A stretch of 64,000 nt of DNA. Origin: Owenia fusiformis (lineage: Eukaryota; Annelida; Polychaeta; Sabellida; Oweniidae). The position numbers and the translations under genes are program-made. Each line of letters starts with the position of its first letter. Within the stretch, counting starts at the first letter, position 1. The DNA is taken from assembly GCA_903813345.2 (NCBI GenBank), contig CAIIXF020000006.1:14822348-14886347 (forward strand), written 5' to 3'. This document shows, one piece after another, positions 47,901 through 59,114 of the stretch. Under the pieces are notes generated by a model. That model was not told the origin of the DNA and did not search any database. It saw only the letters and a list, made by a program, of their open reading frames with translations.

Positions 47901-48470
47901 AGTCACGTGCCCCTTTTTATGCCCATAAAATGTATACATTTCTCAGCAAACAAGTTTGTGTTTTTTCTTGAGTTTGTGTTTGTTTTCCTCGTACCCTTGC
48001 ATGATTTGGATTTTGCCAGGACACAAAACAAAGAATCTACTGCTTATGACCTAATCTTTGATAACTCAAATACCAGTGAACAGATTTGGATCAAATTTTA
48101 TATGATGATGCCTAGAGACACAGTACCTCTGTTTGATAAAGAATATTCAAGATGGCAGCTGAATCTTAAAATGGCCGTCATTTTTCGTAAAAAAAATGTA
48201 ATCTTTGATAACTCAAATAGCAGTGAATTTTGTTCAAATTTTATATGCTGATGCCAAGGGACACAGTAACTCTGTTTGAGAAAGATTTTCAAAATGGTGG
48301 CTGAATTTCAAAATGGCTGCCATTTTTCGTAAAAATGGAATGTAATCTTTGATAACTCAAATGCTTATTTATGGATATGGTTTACATTTTTATGTTGATG
48401 CCTAGGGACAAACAAGCTGCTCAAGAAGGAATTTTCAAGATGGCCGCTAATAATTAAAATATATGTTTTG
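47901..48470. mobile_element. Fragment of a tandem-repeat element, units of about 147 bp
   Basis: TAATCTTTGATAACTCAAAT recurs near 48051, 48200 and 48343, each followed by GATGCCTAGGGACA-like sequence and AAAATGGCTGCCATTTTTCG. Ends were not resolved. The plus-strand frame 47907-48251 crosses the units and is not a gene. Confidence 0.6.
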
Positions 48471-48914
48471 TTCAGTGGGATTTGCTACTCCTTGGAGCTG
48501 CTGTTTTTCTAATTGGGATTTGCTTCTTCATGGAGTTGCTGTTTTCTAGTTAATATGTTTCTTCAGCTTATCCTTTTCAAATTTTGTAAAAGCTAAACCA
48601 GAAGAGACTTAAATACACTGGACAAAGTTCCTGGGGGTCCTTTCAAAATTTTAGCGAAGATGTAAATTGCCGTTTTTTCTATTTCGCCATATCAAAGGGG
48701 GTGCCAATATAACCCAATCTACAGTATGTCACTACCACAAGTGATGACATATTGTTACAGTCTCCAACTTGTTTTTGTGGATGTTGTTTTGCTGTCAGCA
48801 TCTGTAACAAATGGCATGTGGGGATATTTTGCATCCTAATGCCTTGTTTCAAAATATTCTGATAAAGCAACACTTTAAAAAAAAAACATATCCCATTGTA
48901 ACATAACTATAATT
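48471..48914. other. Non-coding stretch
   Basis: No supported feature. Confidence 0.4.
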
Positions 48915-48961
48915 ATCCCATCAAACGAAGTTCGGAGGGATATAGGGAACGCCTCCATCCG

Positions 48962-49537
48962 CTATACTTATACAGTTATGAATTTCAAGCCATTGAGAAA
49001 ATGTATAGGGAAGACTACTCCAAAGTACTAAAATATGCTAAAACTACAAGATTCATCGATGATTTATGTACTATAAACAACGATGGAGAAATGGAGACTG
49101 ATATGAAGAACATCTATCCTGAAGAACTAGTGTTAAACAAGGAAAATGAGAAGGATACAGAAACAACTTTTCTGGACATACAAATGAAAATAGTAAATAA
49201 ACAAATCACTACAAAACTATACGACAAAAGGGAAAACTTCAATTTCCAAATAGTCTCATATCCTGATTTATCTGGAAATATTCCTAGAAACCAGTCTTAT
49301 GGAATATTTATATCACAAATAATAAGGATTTCAAGAATCTGCAGTCAACTGGAAGATGCAACAAACAGAGTTACCAGCCTGGGAAATAAACTACAATGTC
49401 AAGGCTACAGGAGCAACATACTTAATTTGTATACTAAGAAAGCTATAACAAGAAATAAATGGATATGTACTAAATACAATATGCAGGAGAATATCATCAT
49501 GAAGCACTGGAAAATTAACGAGAGAAGAGAACATTAA
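48962..49537 (+). pseudogene. Reverse-transcriptase fragment, 5'-truncated
   Basis: In frame from LYLYSYEFQAIEKM, then RFIDDL (about residues 29-34), the F/YxDD catalytic box of reverse transcriptases, then TFLDIQ, TTKLYDKRENFNFQIV, PDLSGNIPRNQSYGIF and SQIIRISRICS. This order resembles the palm/thumb part of Penelope-like or related retroelement RTs, which have FLD and YDKR/YRK blocks after the YxDD; I am not sure of the class. The fingers region and any endonuclease are missing, so the copy is dead although its frame is open. Confidence 0.7.
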
Positions 49538-49771
49538 CAAATGAATATGAAACAGTATATTCTCCGCAAAGAGGGTAAACTAAGAGGACAAATCAACATA
49601 AGACCAACAGTAAGGGGAAGGGGAGAGTTTTCCGGCCGGATCAAAACGTTTAACCCACCTATGCGCAGTCTCAAGTCTGTGGACCCTGAAGAAAGATAAC
49701 TAACATCGCAATCAAATCAAGACAAAGAAAGAAGAAAATAAATGAAGAAACCAATGCAGCAAAAACAAATG

Positions 49772-49900
49772 ACGTCCGTCCGTCCGTCCGTCCGTACGTA
49801 CGTACGTCCGTACGTACGTCCGTCCGTCCGTCCGTCCGTCCGTCCGTCCGTCCGTCCGTCCGTCCGTCCGTCCGTCCGTACGTCCGTCCGTCCGTCCGTC
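49772..49900. repeat. (CGTC)n/(CGTA)n microsatellite
   Basis: An almost unbroken run of CGTC with interspersed CGTA units. All long frames across it (R/T/D/G or V/R/P/S repeats) are translation artefacts. Confidence 0.95.
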
Positions 49901-50943
49901 CGGGCAATAACTCAAATACCGTTGGCCCGATTTTATTCATATTTTGTATACATATACCCTATGGGGGTAGAAGTTCTGCTCGAAAGCCGATTTTCAAAAT
50001 GGCTGCTCATTTCAAAATGGTGGCCATTTTAGTGCCGATTTTACAGTAATTTAGTTGCAATATGTAAAACTGTAATAGCAATATGTTTCAAATGTAAAAT
50101 AAATTATATAGGACATTAATAAAGCTAGAAATGTAGATATTAAAAAAGCACATGGCAGCCATCTTGAAAAATGGCGGCCTTTTCTCGTTATTTTACGATT
50201 TTTGCTGTAACTTGAAAAGAAGTGGAGCGATTTTGTTCATATTTGGTATGTGAATACTATAAGCATGGCACACTGTCTAATGACACTTTTGGTAGAAGGT
50301 GGCCATTTTGAAAAATGGCGGACATTTTGAAAAATGGCCGCTATTTTAACTTATTTTACTAAAACTCGAAAAGTAGTGGAGCGATTTTGTTCATATTTGG
50401 TATGTGAATACGTAAAAGCATGGCACACTGTCTAATGACACTTTTGGTAGAGGGCGGTCATTTTTCAAAATGGCCGCCATTTTAACGTATTTTACTATAA
50501 CTCGAAAAGTAGTGGAGCGATTTTCTTCATATTCGGTATGTGAATACTGTAAGCATGGCACACTGTCTAATGACACTTTTGGTAGAAGGTGGCCATTTTG
50601 AAAAATGGTGGACATTTTGAAAAATGGCTGCCATTTTAACTTATTTTACTATAACTCGAAAAGTAGTGGAGCGATTTTGTTCATATTTGGTATGTGAATA
50701 CTATAAGCATGGCACACTGTCTAATGAGACTTTTAGTAGAAGGCGGCCATTTTTCAAAATGGCCACCATTTTAACGTATTTTACTATAACTCGAAAAGTA
50801 GTAGAGCGATTTTGTTCATATTTGGTATGTGAATATTATAAGCATGGCACACTGTCTAATGACACTTTTGGTAGAAGGTGCCCCTTTTGAAAAATGTTCG
50901 ATGGGATTCGCTACGCTTTGGCGTTGCCGTTGTTCTGGTTTCT

Positions 50944-52210
50944 TTTAAACTTATTTATTTTAAATTGCTAAACAATTCCTGAATGATTTAATCCCTGTTT
51001 TAATGGCATTTTTATTCAAAGGTACTCTGCAAAATATATCTCTGAATCGTCAAGGCATGTTTGATTTATTGTACAGTGAATCATGTGTAAGTGGAATGGT
51101 GTATAGCCTACAAAATAGTGTTCTAATCTTAGAGGTAGCCTAAATCTTCGACTACGTTTATGGGGAATGGAATATTAAAATGTTCTACTCATGGAGGTGT
51201 TCCACTTTACAGGTTTCATTGTACTTCTAGGTATTTCAGTTTGTGAGATAATTCATTCCAGCTTTTCATACACTCCTCAACAAAAGTTTAGCAATTGGCA
51301 TTTCCTTTTTAAAATCATTTTTTATATCGGGTTAAGTTTTTGTAGTATTATCTCCCCTAGGGTATATCAACCTTGAGCAAGATTTCTTCCTTTAGCCACT
51401 TGCCTGATTTAGATGGTTGGCAGATACAAACAAAAACAGGCTTTTCAAACATGTCATCAAACAAGGTTGCAAAACATATGAAGGGGGGTGTAAATCTTAT
51501 ATAATATATCAGTTAACCTGAACTTTTCGATGATGGACATTTCATTCCTGTTTCTCTATTTGTGTAACATCTTGATGTGGAATAGCATGATATAAAACAA
51601 ATGTTTCACCAATAGAATAATAATAAACTTTAAGACATTTTATAGGAATGTACACTTGTTTTTATTACAAAAATAGCCTATCAATTTTTCCTGATTTCCA
51701 TGCTTGATTCAAGAAAATAATTGCCATTTTATTGCGTCCTTATGAGACCTATGTACATATATGGATTTACAATGTAAGGCGCCTTGACATACATACAATC
51801 ATTGTTGTATAACTGAGCTCATAACAACCATATATCATGACAAATTAACTTTTACCATTTATGTTTATAGGAATCATAAATAGAATCACTTTGCCTTACG
51901 TTGGTTAATAGTTATGGACTAAGTTTCTCAGCATAAATAATGCAAGTACAAATAAAATGCAATAAAAATCTGGAATGTACAGTAACTGATGAAAGATCTA
52001 TTCCGCTCTTTATTGGAACCTCGGACCAATGTGATAAGCCACAAATATCTAAGGATATAAGTGCTAATATCAAAGGAAATAAGTACAGACTATACTAATA
52101 TTGAAGGATATTAGTACTATAGGCTAGTGCAGTGCAGAATTTCTGTACTTACAAGAGCCTTAAAAATCCTATTTAATTGTACTTATGTGTTAAACATGCT
52201 TGCTTACGTA
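50944..52210. other. Non-coding stretch with one MITE fragment
   Basis: GGTGTTCCACTTTACAGGTTTC ends at TTGTA near 51224 and is the right end of the TACAGT...GGAACACC MITE family seen intact at 62130-62307. The rest is AT-rich without features. Confidence 0.5.
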
Positions 52211-52213
52211 TTA

Positions 52214-52342
52214 TGCCCAAGTCGCATTTGCTCTGATTCATCAGCAAGCAACCAGCCGACAGGCCGATTGAGTGTTTTGTTCAAAACTGAATGCAATCGG
52301 CCGGGCGCCAGTGGATGAATTGGAGCAAATGTGACTTGGGCA
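52214..52342. mobile_element. 129-bp MITE with TTA duplication
   Basis: Ends TGCCCAAGTCGCATTTGCTC and, inverted, TGCCCAAGTCACATTTGCTC differ at one position and are flanked by TTA (52211-52213 and 52343-52345). The size and TWA duplication suggest a PIF/Harbinger MITE. Confidence 0.82.
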
Positions 52343-52703
52343 TTACATGTGCTACATATTGAAAATTCTCATAGCTAAAACTCTCATTCCTAATGAATTA
52401 TTTTACCCCAAGTCCAAGTACATGTACCATCAAACAGAGAAGGGACACTCACAAGATTCGATTTATTAATTTCTACTTCTGTTCAATGCTCAGAACACCC
52501 CCTCCCACTTGCCAGTACTACTGTACTATTTGTGTTTCTGACACTTCTCATAAGGTGACACTGTCAAATTCTAACTTTTTCAATCCCATATTTTGGATGA
52601 TCCATGGACTAACATGCCAGGCCATTAGAACATATTTACATAAATAAGTCATTAACTGTCATCGTTAGTATCACCAAGGCAGCACCATTCCATATTGGAT
52701 TCA

Positions 52704-52914
52704 ACATACTGTACTCCAGGTAATTTTCGCGCGCTACTATATTTGGTCCTTTTCGCGAGTTTTGAAAAATTTGCGAAACATAATAGCCGTGAAATTCCTC
52801 CATTTTTAATTCGTGAAATTTGCAGAGATTAATAGCCGCAAAATTTCAAAAAACTGAAAATTACACGAAATATAATATTGCGTCAAATATTAGTGGGAGT
52901 ACAGTATTTCATTT
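52704..52914. mobile_element. Small MITE, ACTGTACTCC ends
   Basis: ACTGTACTCC at the left and its exact complement GGAGTACAGT at the right. The interior pairs loosely (AATTTTCGCG against CACGAAATATAATATTGCG) and repeats TTCGCGA/TTCGTGAAATTT words. Confidence 0.6.
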
Positions 52915-52920
52915 CGTAAA

Positions 52921-53528
52921 GTAGTTTTTGTGTAAAAAACCGGGTGACCGGGTACTTAACGTTCCTAGCACTGGGTTAGGAATTTTTTTATTTATAACGT
53001 TGGATCTGGACGATACATGTACGTTATTTTCGACGTCACGTTTTGAGGTTATTTCACAATTAAGAACGTTTTGACAACGTTAATTTTTAACATTAAAATA
53101 ATGTCGGTAATGGACCGATTTAGTGAGAACATGTTGACGTCTTTGTAACGTTTCCTTAACTCACAAATATTTTGAAGCCATTTCCACAATGTTGAAATTC
53201 AACCATCCATCGACGTTTTGCTGAATATTTAAATAACGTCAGATTAATACGGTCCATATTGAGGTTATTTCAAATCGAAAAAACATTTCGACAACGTTAA
53301 ATTTTAACGTTACCAATATGTCGGATCGATTATTTTAAAATGTGCTCTGACTCGTATAGGGTAAAAATATCAAACAGCAGTGCACTCGAAAGGCTAAGTC
53401 TGTCAAGTCAATTCGCTACTATATATCGGGGGCAATGAGGAACTTTGAAAGTTTGTAACCCTGCTAGGAACGGTAGGGAACGGTACCCAGTTACCCAGTC
53501 ACCCGGTTTTTAACACAAACCCCGTAAA
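52921..53528. mobile_element. MITE with AACGTT-rich interior
   Basis: TTTGTGTAAAAAACCGGGTG at the left corresponds to inverted TTTGTGTTAAAAACCGGGTG at the right, each continuing into a GGGTA and CCTAGCA block. The interior repeats the palindrome AACGTT and CAACGTTAATTTTTAACATT-like strings in both orientations. GTAAA on both sides may be the target duplication, but the exact borders are uncertain. Confidence 0.7.
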
Positions 53529-54792
53529 ACGATTTTAAAAAGTCTAACAGTAGCCTATTAGGGTAGATGGTTGGTCTAACAGAATGCATTACTGATAAAA
53601 TCTACTTAAAAATATTTGAGTTGAAATTGATTTTACTGTTAGGCTATGTTGCTCAGTCAGGTGCCCAGTACCAAAAAAAAAACATGTACTATATCTTGTC
53701 CCTCCACCCACAACAGGTTGTTTTTGGAAATCACTCATACTTCAAGCAACCTGTTGGGGGTACTATAATATATAATAGCCATTTGTGCATTTCTTTTCAA
53801 AACCTGATTTTACAATACAGGCAATATTTTTATATTATTATGATCAATACACCCTTTTTCTAGATCTCAGGTTCCAGCACTGGCTACCAGAGGGCTATGG
53901 GTTGAGGATGTGAAGTTAAAAGAACTAAGTTGATCCTGAATTTAAAAATAAAAGTTCTTGGTCAGTTTAATTTATGAATCTCAAAACAAAGTACATGTAC
54001 AAACAATATGGCAACTTATGTTATGGCAAATTCAGAGTACATTTTTATGATTTTTAGAATCATTGTGAAGTTGATGATACAAAAGCAAGCAAATAAAAGC
54101 AAAATATTTCAATATAGTGAGCATAAAATCCACTTTAACATCAAGAAAAATAAACACCTTGTCTAACATATGTATCTGCCATTCATGCATGATTATTTTG
54201 TCGTATTAATCACTGATACACAGGGTCAAAATGCAAAATTTAACATGCAAGAGAAGTATTTCCCTCAAGCCTTTGCACATGTTACACAGATATACCTATT
54301 ACCCGGGTATGCAGCTGCTCGTGTGTATGTATCATATACCTAGTTTAGAGTATAAATGTTCAAATCACAGCATAATTATGTTGCTACACATTGTCCATTA
54401 ACAGGTGAATAGCACATTTTATCAAAAATGTATGTTTAATAACAAGAATGGGAATTGATTTTCAATTAATTAAATTTTCACAACACAAGAACAGCAATTT
54501 TGCAAATACTTGGGTTTATCACAGCAATGCTCTCCCCTCTCCAGACTGATTCTATAGAAAGCAGAGAAGATGCTGACCCTAGTTTTGCTTATACTTATAT
54601 TGACCTAGGCCTACCAAATCAAAAATAATATATGAAAAAAATATGAAAATACATCTTTTCTCTTCATTTGTATACATATTTCAGACTAAGCCAGTGTTTA
54701 ACCGGTTAGTTGACTGTTAAACACCGAGTTGACTGCTGGATCTTGGTGATTGTAAAGATTTTACATTTTGGCATGGCAACTCGAGATCCTTG
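53529..54792. other. Non-coding stretch
   Basis: Contains a small inverted pair, CCAACAGGTTGT-type at 53711-53757. The open frame 53567-53863 has no recognisable homology. Confidence 0.35.
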
Positions 54793-55735
54793 CATAGCAT
54801 GGTTGTACTAAGGTGTCAATGTATGGCATGGTTGCACTAAGGTGTCCTTGCATTGCATGGTTGCACTAATGTGTTCTTCTGGCATGGTTTCACTAAGGTG
54901 TCCTTGCATGGCATGATTGCACGAAGCAGCAGAACAGCCTAGCAGTACATGGTTGCATTAGCAGCAGTACAGCCTAGCAGTACAGCCTAGCAGTACAGCC
55001 TAGCAGTACATGGTTGCATTAGCAGCAATACAGCCTAGCAGTACATGGTTGCATTAGCAGCAGTACAGCCTAGCAGTACATGGTTGCATTAGCAGCAGTA
55101 CAGCCTAGCAGTACATGGTTGCATTAGCAGCAGTACAGCCTAGCAGTACATGGTTGCATTAGCAGCAATACAGCCTAGCAGTACATGGTTGCATTAGCAG
55201 CAATACAGCCTAGCAGTACATGATTGCACGAAGCAGCAGAACAGCCTAGCAGTACATGGTTGCATTAGCAGCAGTACAGCCTAGCAGTACATGGTTGCAT
55301 TAGCAGCAGTACAGCCTAGCAGTACATGGTTGCATTAGCAGCAATACAGCCTAGCAGTACATGATTGCACGAAGCAGCAGAACAGCCTAGCAGTACATGG
55401 TTGCATTAGCAGCAGTACAGCCTAGCAGTACATGGTTGCATTAGCAGCAGTACAGCCTAGCAGTACATGGTTGCATTAGCAGCAATACAGCCTAGCAGTA
55501 CATGGTTGCATTAGCAGCAGTACAGCCTAGCAGTACATGGTTGCATTAGCAGCAATACAGCCTAGTAGTACATGGTTGCATTAGCAGCAATACAGCCAAG
55601 CAGTACATGGTTGCATTAGCAGCAATACAGCCAAGCAGTACATGGTTGCATTAGCAGCAATACAGCCTAGCAGTACATGGTTGCATTAGCAGCAATACAG
55701 CCAAGCAGTACATGGTTGCATTAGCAGCAGTACAT
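54793..55735. repeat. 35-bp minisatellite with higher-order structure
   Basis: From about 54926, roughly 23 copies of a 35-bp unit (AGCAGCAGTACAGCCTAGCA then GTACATGGTTGCATT). At 54965-55010 a 13-bp sub-unit, TAGCAGTACAGCC, is itself repeated. The variant TGATTGCACGAAGCAGCAGA appears at about 54914, 55221 and 55362; the last two are 141 bp (four units) apart, showing block duplication. A degenerate leader (54793-54925) has GCATGGTTGCACTAAGGTGT units. Confidence 0.95.
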
Positions 55736-56686
55736 TTGAATACAAACTATGCAAATTATGCTTGCTAGTCATTTCCAAATGCTGGCTTACAAATGTGACT
55801 GTTACCTAGTATCAAGCTTTAGGTTCCAATATGCTTTAAGTAAAAACTGAACTCATCGGCACCAAATTATTTTGTTTGATTTATGAAGCAGAATAATGTC
55901 CTGGTTATTTTAATATAAAAAATAGATACATACTCAGTCGATCAATAAGTTCTGAGAAAAATACTCTAAAACTTTTGTGACTGTTTCTTTCAAATTTTCA
56001 TAGTAGATGTTAAATAGTGACATGAATTAGAATGCTAAATTTTATCGATTCTAGTCAAGTTTGCTAGAAAATATGATTACTATCATGGTTACTTGTGTTT
56101 TGGGTAGGCAAGGCAAGTGTTCAAATATTTGGGAATGAAGTGTTCATACAGCACAAGTATTAATTTACACATCACTAGAGATGCCAAATGAAGAATTGAA
56201 GATGTTTATCTTCTTTGATATACAGGGTATACCAGCCACCTACTTTACGAAATGAATCCAGACAGTTACGAAAAGAATCAAAGAATCGTGAAGCTTAATC
56301 TGTTAGAAGTCATAATTTTGAGAGGTAGATGATTCTCAGGTCATTAAAACTAATAAATACAAACAATAACATTTTAAATATTGTCATTTGAGCTTATCCT
56401 TATTTGACTTGGAATGACGGTTCATCGGGTGCATATTAAATGTTAGAGGCTTTTAAATGCCTCATTGGTTATATATTATATCATTAAAACCTTAAATAGT
56501 ACAAATAAAAACAAATGATGGATCCAATAATGACCTTAGTTCACCTTGTCATACTTTGGTATCGTAAGGTGCCATGCCAAAATGTAAAATCTCTTATACT
56601 GTAGTTCTAACACTTAGTTAGGCTCAAACCCAGGTCTATAGCATGAATGAATTAGAGTTGCACAACACAATCTACTTTCAGTTCTG
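55736..56686. other. Non-coding stretch, 3' flank of the minus-strand GT10 gene
   Basis: No ORF or repeat recognised. It should contain the 3' UTR of the fucosyltransferase on the minus strand. Confidence 0.4.
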
Positions 56687-57014
56687 CTATATCCATTTTC
56701 CACTTCCAATACATACATCTGGACCTCTCCACCATTTCTCCACATCTGAATAAAACTTTGGTTTATAATATTCTGAGTCTACAGCATGGACCATACTACA
56801 CATGCGACACCACCAGTATGTATTGATAAACTCCCCTGTCCCTTTCCATTGGAAATACTCATTATATAAATTATCATCTTGGTCTAGTTTGTGCAGATAT
56901 TTGGCCAATGCTTCTGGGTTTGCAAACTCATCCACATGTATAAAGCTACGGGGTGGGCCAACCCGTTTGTAGTCATCAGGGTGGGCACCCATAACTATTG
57001 GGATTACATTGTGC
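56687..57014 (-). CDS. Alpha-1,3-fucosyltransferase (GT10), C-terminal exon
   Basis: Last exon of a FUT4/5/6/7/9-like enzyme that moves fucose from GDP-fucose to the 3-OH of GlcNAc on Golgi glycans. On the minus strand a TATACTTCCAG acceptor precedes the exon; one base completes the preceding codon, then HNVIPIVMGAHPDDY...GPPRSFIHVDEF, the conserved GT10 C-terminal block, then LAKYLHKLDQDDNLYNEYFQ and WK. The closing CRMC is the usual C-terminal CxxC pair. The preceding exon should carry the FENS...YVTEKF motif; I found no such sequence up to the window end, so the gene is partial here. Confidence 0.88.
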
Positions 57015-58670
57015 CTGGAAGTATATAAGAAGATTCATTAAAATTGAACAATGAAAGGTTGTTCATAGATGTCCATTGATACCATAAATGTTGAAAATGA
57101 AATGGTTTGTGCAGAAAAACATATTTTAACCATCTAATCCCTTAAAATTACTTTACAGAGCAAAATGTCAAGTCATATTAGATATACAGCAAACAGTCAT
57201 ACAGTGGCCGTAGCTTACCAAAATTGAGAGAAATATGCAGTATAAAATATAGGGATAAGCAGTACAATGTGAGTTTTGTATATCAAATTTTTGAAGCTAA
57301 GGCCCCTTATGTCAGCTGTAGAGCAAATATGATTGAGGCATTAGATACTGATATACATGTACATATAACAATGGTTTCTGAATTCCACGTAAATCATGTA
57401 AATGTACTAAATAAAACATTCTGAAGCTCCAGAGTTACATGTTGAAAGGCCATTCTACCTCACTGTATTACGTAACAAAGAGACTATATGAGAGAGCGGT
57501 CAGCTGTTGGTTAATCTATATAATTTTTGTTTACATTCACCTGTTTCAACAGTTCAAGTGATAAACCTCAAAATTATTAATGGTAGATACATCAACATAC
57601 TTAGTGTTAAAGGAATTGACAATAATTTTAAAATTACCTCCTGTTCAAGTTGCAATCATTTTTATAGATTACATTGATAGATTTAATATCATTGAATATG
57701 GTATTGCTTGTTGAGAACCACACAACATTACCATTTATCATTTATTTGAGATTTAAGCAGGGGTCCATTTTTTAAAGAAATAATCATTTTAAAAGATTTC
57801 TTGTAAATAGATAATAAATTAGTGCAAAAAGTATGAATTATTATATATCAAGAGCATAATGTAAAATTTCAACTGAAAAGTTAGATCAAAATGGAATCCA
57901 AGTTCACAGTGGGGGTATACCTCATCAAACACTGTATAATTTTTTTAAAACTTATTGTTACAGCCTTATGTTTTTAATTTGCTTTTGCTAGTTAGGATTA
58001 TATCATTGACCATTCGTGAATTTTTGTGCACCATACAAGGTTACAGAACTTCATTTATGAACGATTTCAGCAGGGGTCTATTTTACGAAAATTAAATATT
58101 TTTCCGGATAGTTCTTAGATGGAAAGCTAGTACATTGTTACGATTAAATTACATCATTAAGTTCGTACGAGGCCATGTCACAAATGGGGTGGGGCACATT
58201 GGCCTCCACTTGGGGATCTTTATTACTCATATGATTTCAATATTACAATAATGTCGGTATCATTATAAACAGGCACTAAATAAGTGTAGAGTATTATAAA
58301 TACGTTGACAGCAAGAAGATTTATACAACTGAAACTGTAAAACGAGATAATATTTTGGCTCTAAAATCACAATGATTGGTATAACTAATCAAATGTTTAC
58401 TTTTAAGGTTATTATCATATCCTAGCAATCTAAATTGTTTTAAATAGTTATAATTGAATTATTTGCAGTTTCTGAATTTTTCGAATATCTTAAAATGGTT
58501 CAGATTTTCATTTATTGAAGATTTAATTCAAGTCTAATTCAAAAAGATGAATATTTTTGTGGATAGTACCCAGATCAATTACTATTATTACCACCTTGCC
58601 GGGAGTGTTATAGGGGTATTAGTGCTAGTTTAGAAGGCATTTATGTTACTTTATCGATCTGAGCAATATG
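57015..58670. other. Probable intron of the GT10 gene, non-coding
   Basis: AT-rich DNA without an exon I can recognise on the minus strand and without structured repeats. Confidence 0.45.
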
Positions 58671-58706
58671 TGACGTCATAGTGGCGGGCCATAGTTGCGG
58701 GCCAAT
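58671..58706 (+). promoter_or_regulatory. CRE and CCAAT motifs
   Basis: TGACGTCA (58671-58678), a CREB/ATF palindrome, is followed by GC-rich GGCGGGCC and a CCAAT at 58702-58706, about 35-70 bp before the ATG of a small ORF. Motifs are visible; promoter activity is inference. Confidence 0.35.
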
Positions 58707-58739
58707 TATGCATTGACGCCCGGCAATTTTCCCCGGGAA

Positions 58740-58979
58740 ATGACATATCTTTCAATTCATATACTTTTTGCTATTTCAGCTCTGGGCATTAACTGTGGTA
58801 ATACTAATAACCTAATTTCTGCGGGCAATATTAAACAAATACTGGATGATCAGGAGCTTGATATGGCAGAATACCTATTCGAGAAAAAAATATTGGGCGA
58901 GGCGGCATTTATTAATTTCAATATAGAGCGTTTGGGTTCTAGCATTGCCTCATGGGATAGTCTATTTTCTACTAAATAA
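58740..58979 (+). CDS. Candidate small secreted protein, 79 residues
   Basis: The ATG at 58740 opens MTYLSIHILFAISALGINCG, a plausible signal peptide, followed by an acidic, non-repetitive stretch (IKQILDDQELDMAEYLFEKK) that looks amphipathic-helical. The stop codon is embedded in AATAAA (58975-58980). I recognise no family. Alternatively GCTATTTCAG at 58770-58779 is a splice acceptor and the rest a terminal exon of another gene, or the frame is chance. It would lie inside the inferred GT10 intron on the opposite strand. Confidence 0.25.
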   Translation: MTYLSIHILFAISALGINCGNTNNLISAGNIKQILDDQELDMAEYLFEKKILGEAAFINFNIERLGSSIASWDSLFSTK

Positions 58980-59114
58980 AATAATCTATTACTAAAGTTA
59001 TGTGCTTGCAGAGATAGCCTGTATTGCAAAAATCATATATCCTTTCACCCCACATCATATCATATGCTTTATTGATGTTAAAATGTAATTTTATAAATAG
59101 CGGGAATAAATTCT

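Larger units (their letters stand above)
48915..50943. mobile_element. Pearl/Helentron-like element carrying an RT fragment
   Basis: The left end ATCCCATCAAACGAAGTTC and the right end region GTTCGATGGGATTCGCTACG match, in opposite orientation, the two ends of the insertion at 59818-60636, so both are one family. The order is: left end, CCATCCG, an inserted reverse-transcriptase fragment (48962-49770), a CGTC/CGTA microsatellite (49772-49900), then about five tandem units of about 158 bp marked by GGCACACTGTCTAATGA (to about 50880). Each unit contains one or two AAAATGGCSG / GGCCATTTT motifs. Confidence 0.78.

Noticed and set aside
49671-50032. Long frames on both strands across 49671-50032 (R-T-D-G and V-R-P-S repeats)
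   Set aside because: They are translations of a (CGTC)n microsatellite, open in all frames because the repeat lacks stop codons.
54926-55735. CRISPR-like regular repeat array
   Set aside because: Units are directly adjacent with no unique spacers, in a eukaryotic intron-bearing genome; it is a minisatellite.
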